Shown here piece after piece: positions 33,493-38,656 of a DNA stretch of 38,656 nt. Position numbers and translations under genes: made by a program. The notes below the pieces were generated by a model that saw only the letters and a program-made list of their open reading frames with translations, did no database searches and was not told where the DNA came from. The stretch spans positions 1 to 38,656 of the forward strand of contig JAOLZO010000023.1 of assembly GCA_028343845.1 (NCBI GenBank), given 5' to 3'. Source of the stretch: Verrucomicrobiota bacterium (lineage in GTDB: Bacteria > Verrucomicrobiota > Verrucomicrobiia > Opitutales > Seribacteraceae). Every line of letters begins with the position of its first letter. Within the stretch, counting starts at the first letter, position 1.

Positions 33493-35031
33493 ATGCCCAT
33501 GGATCAGCAAGCCGAATACCCCGAAGAACCCCTCTACGAACCCGAAGAGGAGGCAAACTATGACGACCCGCTTGTGGCCGCGCCCCCCCTTGAAGGGGCG
33601 TTTGCGAGGTACCTGAGAGAGTACCGGTTGCTCAACAGTCTGCTCATGTCGTTGCTCTTCATGATCATTTTCTTCGTGGCGATGTGGAACCTGATCATCT
33701 ACGTAGCCATTGGCGGGGAAGGAGACTCCGACTTTTCCGACGGCGGAGCGGCCCCTGCTCAGCAAAAGCAGGAAAAGCAAAAAGTGGTCAAATTAATGCA
33801 ACGCCAGCAGAAGACCCAGCCAACCACCCAGCAGACTTTCAGGACCACCGCCGTTTCGGATATCACACTTCCCGACTTCAATGAGCTCGACGTCAAGGAC
33901 TTGGCCCCCGTGGTCAACGCATCCGCTCCATCGACCGGTGGTGCAGGAATGAACAACGATGCCATGAAAAGCGCCCTCAAGGGGATCGGGTTGAGCTTGC
34001 CCAAGACCATGCAGCAACGCTGCGACCCCAAGAAACGGGTTGCCCGACTGCGTTCCGGCGGAGGGAAGGACATGACCGAAGCCGCCATCATCCGCGGTCT
34101 CAATTGGCTCAAGGCCAACCAAGACCCCGAAGGTTCCTGGGGTGGAAAGGACCAGGACGATCAAGGAAACCCCAAGTCCACCAACAAGGACGCCATGACG
34201 GGAATGGCTCTGCTTGCCTTTCTTGGGCATTGCGAGTTGCAGGATTCACCTGATTTCGGCCCCACCGTCCAGAAAGCCATCAAATACATCACTTCGACAC
34301 CACCGGAAACTCCACTCGGCGGGGGAAATACCGGGTCCTACTCTCACCCCATTCGCACCTATGCCTTGTGCGAGGCCTACACGATGACCAAGATCAAGAA
34401 GTTGGAGGAATTCGCCAAGCGAGCCGCCATTCATGTCATCAAGGGTCAAAATGAGAATGGTGGATGGGCTTACGGTTACGGCAAGGGTGTCGCCGCCCAC
34501 ACCGACCTTTCGGTTACCGGTTGGAATATTCAAGCTCTCAAAGCGGCCGCTCTTACCGGTATCTCGATTGACGGCCTGGACGAAGCCATGGACAAGGCTG
34601 TTGAATACACTAAGAAATGCCAAGACGCTACGGGCAAGTTCGCATACAAAATGGGAGGTGGCGGAAAACCCAGTCTGACCGGAGCGGGTGTTCTTTGCCT
34701 TCAGATCTGGAAAAACGCAAAATCCGACGAAGCAAAAAAGGGACTCGAATGGATCGTGGCCAACCAGAAGAAGGAGTGGAAACAGGTTAATGTGTACGAA
34801 TGGTACTACCATGCGCAGGCATGCTTCCAAGCAACGGGAGTCTCGGGTGGCTCTGGCTATTGGAGAGCGTGGAACAAGGAATTTCAACAAATCGTATGTG
34901 GAGCCCAAGCCTCCGACGGACATTGGCCGCATGGCGCGCATTACCATGGAGACACCGCCATTTACCGCACCACCATGACGATTCTGATGCTCGAGGTTTA
35001 CTACCGGTACATGCCCTCATCGAAGGTTTAA
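33493..35031 (+). CDS. membrane-anchored alpha/alpha-toroid (prenyltransferase repeat) protein
   Basis: A 512-residue protein with an acidic cytosolic start (1-46), one membrane segment (about 47-73), a Gln/Lys-rich linker and a periplasmic toroid from about residue 190. Repeated turns are NQDPEGSWGG, GQNENGGWAYG, and QASDGHWPHG. The architecture (short cytosolic head, one helix, linker) resembles parts of Ton/Tol-type energised complexes, but no ExbB/ExbD genes are near. Cyclase catalytic motifs are absent. ATG at 33499 (MDQQ) is an alternative start, favoured if the mRNA is leaderless. Divergent from the YdjY/toroid pair, which suggests one shared envelope process. Confidence 0.85.
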   Translation: MPMDQQAEYPEEPLYEPEEEANYDDPLVAAPPLEGAFARYLREYRLLNSLLMSLLFMIIFFVAMWNLIIYVAIGGEGDSDFSDGGAAPAQQKQEKQKVVKLMQRQQKTQPTTQQTFRTTAVSDITLPDFNELDVKDLAPVVNASAPSTGGAGMNNDAMKSALKGIGLSLPKTMQQRCDPKKRVARLRSGGGKDMTEAAIIRGLNWLKANQDPEGSWGGKDQDDQGNPKSTNKDAMTGMALLAFLGHCELQDSPDFGPTVQKAIKYITSTPPETPLGGGNTGSYSHPIRTYALCEAYTMTKIKKLEEFAKRAAIHVIKGQNENGGWAYGYGKGVAAHTDLSVTGWNIQALKAAALTGISIDGLDEAMDKAVEYTKKCQDATGKFAYKMGGGGKPSLTGAGVLCLQIWKNAKSDEAKKGLEWIVANQKKEWKQVNVYEWYYHAQACFQATGVSGGSGYWRAWNKEFQQIVCGAQASDGHWPHGAHYHGDTAIYRTTMTILMLEVYYRYMPSSKV

Positions 35032-35090
35032 AGTACGAATATCCTCCTATCGGACTTGCATTCGGGTGACATTGGATTAGGTTGCTTGTC

Positions 35091-35582
35091 ATGAAATTGC
35101 TTTCATCTCTCGCCTTATTTGTAACGCTCGGTTTGTCCTGTGCCGTCGCCAAGGACAAAGCGCCTAAGGGAAACGAATCCGCCGACAAGGACAAGGCGTC
35201 CCAGGAAGTCGTTATCTCAGGAAACGACACCATGCAGTTCGACGTAAAGAACTTCGAGGTCAAAGCCGGGAGCAAGGTCAAGGTCACGCTCAAGAACGTC
35301 GGTAAGATCCCAAAGATCGCCATGGGGCACAATTTGGTTGTGCTTAAAAAGGGAATCACCGCCGTCGCCTTCGGTCAAAAGGCCTTGGGCGCGGGCGCCA
35401 ATGCCACTAATGCGCTTCCAGAATCCCTCAAAGGCGACGTTATTGCCGCCACAAAACTCCTCGGACCTGCGGAATCGGACTCCATCGAGTTTACCGCTCC
35501 CAAGGAACCGGGTTCCTACGAGTACGTTTGCACTTTCCCCGGACATTTTGCCTTGATGCGGGGTACCATGACGGTCAAGTAA
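35091..35582 (+). CDS. azurin-like cupredoxin
   Basis: A 163-residue exported blue-copper protein, an electron carrier in the periplasm. The signal peptide covers about residues 1-20 (ending SCAVA). All type-1 copper ligands are present with azurin spacing: His80 in MGHN, then Cys147, His152 and Met156 in YVCTFPGHFALM. A charged 20-residue linker precedes the domain. The ATG at 35091 is preferred to a TTG nine bases earlier. It precedes the Nramp-like transporter by 82 bases on the same strand; whether the pairing reflects metal handling is open. Confidence 0.93.
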   Translation: MKLLSSLALFVTLGLSCAVAKDKAPKGNESADKDKASQEVVISGNDTMQFDVKNFEVKAGSKVKVTLKNVGKIPKIAMGHNLVVLKKGITAVAFGQKALGAGANATNALPESLKGDVIAATKLLGPAESDSIEFTAPKEPGSYEYVCTFPGHFALMRGTMTVK

Positions 35583-35633
35583 GCTTTCCTTCCTTCCGTT
35601 TCGGGAATTCCCTCCCGCGCTTTGACAACTTGA

Positions 35634-35653
35634 CATCTTCTCCCCAGAAGATG
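35634..35653. repeat. 8-bp perfect inverted repeat before the Nramp-like gene
   Basis: CATCTTCT (35634-35641) and AGAAGATG (35646-35653) flank the loop CCCC, 12 bases before the start codon. It overlaps a TTGACA (35630-35635) placed 17 bases before GATTAA (35653-35658), so it could be an operator over a promoter or an RNA hairpin near the start codon. There is no T-run, so it is not an intrinsic terminator. Confidence 0.4.
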
Positions 35654-35664
35654 ATTAACAAGGA

Positions 35665-37854
35665 ATGTCCTCAATCGAAGAAGAAAAGCAATACCTTGCC
35701 AATGCCGAAGCGTCAGGTCTCGTTTCGAGATTAGGCGCCTATTTCAAACTTTCCGGACCTGGGTGGCTTCAAAGCGCCATCACGCTCGGTGGAGGGTCCT
35801 TGGCAGCCAGTCTTTTTCTCGGAGTACTTGCAGGATATTCGCTCCTTTGGTTACAACCGGTCGCGATCGTCCTAGGCGTCATCATGCTTTGCGCCATCAG
35901 TCACGTCACGCTTACCACTGGACAGAGCCCCTTCGTCTCCATCAATTCGGAAATCAATCCGGTCCTCGGATGGGGTTGGGCAATCGCCACGATCATGGCC
36001 AACGTCGTCTGGTGTCTTCCGCAATTCAGTCTGGGAACGGCCGCAGTGACCCAGAACCTTATTCCCGAACTGAACAACACGGGCGGTAAAGTCGGGGTTT
36101 GCATCGTTCTCCTGACTTTGGCCATTTTGGTCGTTTGGGCCTACGATCGCGGAAGCAAGGGGGTCAAGACCTTCGACTTGGTCCTGAAGATCATGGTCGG
36201 CCTCGTCGTGCTTTCTTTCTTCGGTGTCGTCGTGAAGATGGCATTTTCCGGAGAACTTGAATGGAAGGCAATCGGTAAAGGTTTCGTGCCTGACCTTTCC
36301 CTCATTTCCGAACCCGCGGACGTTTACGAACCACGCCTTGAGAAAACCGGCGAATTTCGGTCCTTCTGGGAAAGCAAGGTCGTTAGTCTGCAAAGGGACG
36401 TCATGATCACCGCCGCCGCAACCGCCGTGGGAATCAACATGACCTTCTTCATGCCTTTCGTTCTCCTGCGCCGACGTTGGGGACGCGAACACCGGGGTTT
36501 GGCCAAGTTCGACCTTTGGACAGCCTTGCTCATTCCCTATGTCGTGGCGACCTCCTGCGTGGTAATCGCAGCCGGTTCCCAATTCAACAACAAGCCCTTG
36601 TCAGCTTACAAGGACGAAGACATTCACTCCCTCGTAACCAAGGCGACGGCCATGAAACCGGGTGACACTGTCTACAATGCCCTTACCAGTGAACCCGGAA
36701 TTGTGATTCAGGATTCCGGCAAGGGTCAGTTCGAAATCACCTGGATCCAGAACACCACCACAGACCAGAACACCTCCATTGTCAGTGCCGATCAATTGGT
36801 AAAGCGCATGCTGAAGCCAGGAGACTCCGTCTACAATGCCCTCTCCAAGAAGCCCGGAATTGTGGTTGAGGATGTCGGCGAGGGTCAGTTGAAAATCGAG
36901 GAGGCAGACCAGAACACCACCATTACCATCAGTGCCGGGCACCTAGTAAAGCGCGTTCTGGATCCAAGTGATTTCGTCTATAACTCCCTCACCAAGAAAC
37001 CCGGAATCGTCGTCCGAAATGTCGGCGAGGGTCAGTTGGAAATCCTAAATGTAGACAAGAATACCACGATGACTGCCAAGTCTCTTCATCTCGTGAAGCG
37101 CGTTCTTCACGACAATCTCGTAAAAGATTTCGACAGCTTGATCAGTGGGCGTCTAGCAAATGAACATGAAGGTTACGAAAACAAAAGCAAAGCTGAAAAA
37201 AAGGAAATTCTCAAGACCGTCCCCGTTGCGGACAAGTACATGGCCGCCATGCTGGTAAAGAGAGATTCGTTTAACTTGGCCGCTTCGCTCGAGGGTTTGC
37301 TCGGAAGCAAAGCCTTCTCCCACTACGTATTCGGAATCGGGGTGGTGGGCATGGCTCTTTCCACCATCATCATTCTCATGACGATTAACGGACACGCCGT
37401 TTGCGAAGTTCTCGGCAAACCCCACAAGGGCCCCGTGTTCCTCGCAGGCGCTCTCGTAGCTGGCCTTGGGGTAGTTGGACCATTCGCATGGGGAGCCGAG
37501 TCAAAGTTTTGGCTTGCCGTGCCCACTTCCATTCTCGGGTTTACCTTGATCCCCGTTGCTTATCTGAGCTTTTTCCTGCTGATCAATAGCAAGAAGGTTC
37601 TGGGAAAAAACAGACCTACTGGAAGAGGCCGATTCATTTGGAACGCAGGGTTGCTCGTTGCCTTGGCAGTTATGGGTTCAGCCGCCTTTTTGACGGCATG
37701 GAACAAGACTTGGGGAGACATACCATTTGGGCGATATGCCCTTATAGGATTCGGCATAATGCTCATTATTGGACATTTTCACCTCAAGAACTCAAAGCTT
37801 GCGGCCAAGGTAAACACCTTGGACCTCAAGCTACAAAAGTTGGAAAAGAAATAA
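35665..37854 (+). CDS. Nramp-like transporter with a triple-repeat periplasmic insertion
   Basis: A 729-residue inner-membrane protein; usual Nramp proteins have 400-450. Twelve membrane segments are seen, seven before and five after a large insertion (residues about 308-550). TM1 begins GPGWLQSAITLGGGS (31-45): the GPGW entry is Nramp-like but the metal-binding DPGN is missing. TM6 has GINMTFFMPF in place of the MPH region. The substrate is therefore uncertain; Nramp-related magnesium or other transporters also lack these residues. In Nramp topology the TM7-TM8 loop faces outside, so the insertion would be periplasmic. It holds three tandem repeats (331-480) followed by a charged segment. 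The gene follows an azurin-like gene. Confidence 0.82.
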   Translation: MSSIEEEKQYLANAEASGLVSRLGAYFKLSGPGWLQSAITLGGGSLAASLFLGVLAGYSLLWLQPVAIVLGVIMLCAISHVTLTTGQSPFVSINSEINPVLGWGWAIATIMANVVWCLPQFSLGTAAVTQNLIPELNNTGGKVGVCIVLLTLAILVVWAYDRGSKGVKTFDLVLKIMVGLVVLSFFGVVVKMAFSGELEWKAIGKGFVPDLSLISEPADVYEPRLEKTGEFRSFWESKVVSLQRDVMITAAATAVGINMTFFMPFVLLRRRWGREHRGLAKFDLWTALLIPYVVATSCVVIAAGSQFNNKPLSAYKDEDIHSLVTKATAMKPGDTVYNALTSEPGIVIQDSGKGQFEITWIQNTTTDQNTSIVSADQLVKRMLKPGDSVYNALSKKPGIVVEDVGEGQLKIEEADQNTTITISAGHLVKRVLDPSDFVYNSLTKKPGIVVRNVGEGQLEILNVDKNTTMTAKSLHLVKRVLHDNLVKDFDSLISGRLANEHEGYENKSKAEKKEILKTVPVADKYMAAMLVKRDSFNLAASLEGLLGSKAFSHYVFGIGVVGMALSTIIILMTINGHAVCEVLGKPHKGPVFLAGALVAGLGVVGPFAWGAESKFWLAVPTSILGFTLIPVAYLSFFLLINSKKVLGKNRPTGRGRFIWNAGLLVALAVMGSAAFLTAWNKTWGDIPFGRYALIGFGIMLIIGHFHLKNSKLAAKVNTLDLKLQKLEKK
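36652..37104 (+). repeat. three in-frame tandem repeats (159, 147, 147 bp) in the transporter gene
   Basis: Units are 36652-36810, 36811-36957 and 36958-37104. Each encodes a KPGDxVYNALxxxPGIV start, a GxGQxxI middle, an N-T-T block and a closing LVKRx. The nucleotide copies are similar throughout, for example GGCGAGGGTCAGTTG in units 2 and 3, so duplication is fairly recent. The unit pattern recalls small SH3-like beta barrels, but I do not recognise it. Confidence 0.92.
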
Positions 37855-37856
37855 AC

Positions 37857-37919
37857 AGCCTGCAATTGCGTTTCTACTTGCCGAGGTTTCAATCGGCTAG
37901 ATACTCTTCAGGCTTTTTT
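37857..37919 (+). terminator. possible terminator after the transporter gene
   Basis: AGCCTG (37857-37862) can pair with CAGGCT (37909-37914), which is followed by five T's. A small inner stem GCCGA/TCGGC lies in the loop. The main stem is short and the loop long, so the call is weak. Confidence 0.3.
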
Positions 37920-37921
37920 AG

Positions 37922-38656
37922 ATGATGAAAATCCTTCTCACCACGACCTCCTATCAAGATACCCCGGGCAAGCACCACGAGCTTCTCGAAGCTCAGGGGT
38001 ATGAAATCGTCCGCCAGCGCGGGCCGCTCAGCGAAGAGCAAATGCTCGAGTTGGCCGGAGATTTCGACGCATTTCTCTGTGGGGACGACGCCATCACGGC
38101 CAAAGTCATCGAGAAATCACTACCCAAGCTTCGGTTGATTTCAAAGTATGGGATAGGCCTGGACAAGGTCGACGTCGATTACGCCACTGCAAACAAGATT
38201 CCCGTAACTTTTTGTCCGGGAGTCAATCATACGACTGTGGCCGAGCATACCTTTGCGTTGCTCCTTGCCATCTGCAGAAACCTGTGCGAAGAGGTCAATC
38301 ATACCCGCAAGGGCGAGTGGACCCGACTCACGGGCAACGAGATCATGGGCAAGAAGCTTTCCGTAATCGGATTCGGGCGGATTGGCAAAGAGGTAGCGGT
38401 ACGGGCCAAGGCTTTTCAAATGGAGGTCAAGGCCTACGACCCCTATTGGGACGATGAATTTGCAAACACTCACCAGATTGAACGGGCTTCCAGTTTGGAA
38501 GATGCGCTTCAGGGCTCCGACGTCCTCTCCCTCCACCTCAATCTTTCCGAAAGCACTTACAACCTGATTAACGAAGAGTCGCTTGGCTTGGTCAAGGATG
38601 GAGCGATCCTGTTAAACTGCGCCCGGGGAGAACTCGTCGATACCCAAGCAATGGTC
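37922..38656 (+). CDS. D-isomer-specific 2-hydroxyacid dehydrogenase (phosphoglycerate dehydrogenase-like), cut by right edge
   Basis: The first 245 residues of an NAD-dependent 2-hydroxyacid dehydrogenase. The catalytic-domain entry is LISKYGIGLDKVDVDYA and the helix PGVNHTTVAEHTFALLLA. The NAD-binding loop is VIGFGRIGKEVAVRAKAF with the aspartate in VKAYDPYWDD, and the catalytic arginine appears in NCARGELVD just before the edge. The remaining Glu and His lie outside. Phosphoglycerate dehydrogenase (serA-like) is the nearest label, but glyoxylate/hydroxypyruvate or erythronate-type enzymes share these motifs. Two tandem ATG codons (37922, 37925) can start it; no Shine-Dalgarno is visible. 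Confidence 0.9.
   Translation, partial: MMKILLTTTSYQDTPGKHHELLEAQGYEIVRQRGPLSEEQMLELAGDFDAFLCGDDAITAKVIEKSLPKLRLISKYGIGLDKVDVDYATANKIPVTFCPGVNHTTVAEHTFALLLAICRNLCEEVNHTRKGEWTRLTGNEIMGKKLSVIGFGRIGKEVAVRAKAFQMEVKAYDPYWDDEFANTHQIERASSLEDALQGSDVLSLHLNLSESTYNLINEESLGLVKDGAILLNCARGELVDTQAMV

Noticed and set aside
36652-37104. CRISPR-like or selfish repeat array
   Set aside because: Units are 147-159 bp, contiguous without unique spacers, and keep the reading frame of the transporter.
1-38656. tRNA, rRNA or CRISPR loci
   Set aside because: No cloverleaf-like, ribosomal or spaced-repeat sequence was recognised in the gaps by eye; a dedicated scan was not possible.

Overview
The window looks like chromosomal DNA from a Gram-negative member of the PVC group, most likely a verrucomicrobium near the Opitutae. 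The case rests on: lpxA, a lipid A gene; two periplasmic alpha/alpha-toroid ('prenyltransferase/squalene oxidase repeat') proteins beside a YdjY-domain protein; a secreted serine protease with the Trp-rich tail common in Opitutae exoproteins; a secreted protein of tandem GVGRxGI-type beta domains; and very few Shine-Dalgarno sequences. This placement is inferred from gene content, not from a search.

Layout. (1) 1-3.0 kb, minus strand: the first 77 codons of obg, then ahcY and metK, the S-adenosylmethionine cycle, with a perfect 9-bp inverted repeat upstream of metK. (2) 3.1-5.9 kb, minus: rmlA, rmlB and a reductase that resembles the bifunctional 3,5-epimerase/4-reductase of plant UDP-rhamnose synthesis. 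Together they could make dTDP-L-rhamnose without a separate RmlC. (3) 5.9-6.65 kb: a promoter region, a decayed small secreted-protein gene and a strong terminator. (4) 6.7-10.5 kb, plus: a very AT-rich three-module glycosyltransferase with a C-terminal RgpF-like domain, and a methyltransferase. (5) 10.5-19.3 kb, minus: a compact ten-gene operon for a sulfated, methylated cell-surface polysaccharide. It holds four sulfotransferases, a methyltransferase, the exporter ATPase Wzt with a C-terminal glycan-recognition domain, and a CDP-sugar set (RfbF, two extended SDRs, an RmlC-type epimerase). (6) 19.4-23.4 kb: a secreted beta-domain protein, a short-chain dehydrogenase, a GT4 glycosyltransferase and the exporter permease Wzm, which lies 8.4 kb from its ATPase.

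(7) 23.5-33.4 kb, minus: a long co-directional run of housekeeping and envelope genes: serine protease, proline-rich secreted protein, fluoride channel crcB, infC, an ErpA/IscA protein, lpxA, an unknown protein, aroB, ftsY, a small secreted protein, a secreted alpha-toroid protein and a YdjY-like protein. (8) 33.5-38.7 kb, plus: a membrane-anchored alpha-toroid protein, an azurin-like cupredoxin, an Nramp-like transporter with three tandem ~49-residue repeats inserted in one extracytoplasmic loop, and a 2-hydroxyacid dehydrogenase cut by the right edge.

How it works together. Sections 2-6 form a surface-glycan factory: sugars are activated as dTDP and CDP derivatives, assembled by rhamnan-type glycosyltransferases, sulfated and methylated, and exported by Wzm/Wzt. 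The glycan genes are visibly richer in A+T than the flanking housekeeping genes, which suggests a variable, horizontally exchanged locus. The strongest candidates for new biology are the four-sulfotransferase Wzm/Wzt locus, the repeat-bearing Nramp-like transporter, the bacterial NRS/ER-like enzyme, the sulfotransferase whose P-loop lies upstream of every usual start codon, and the divergent alpha-toroid/YdjY gene group.
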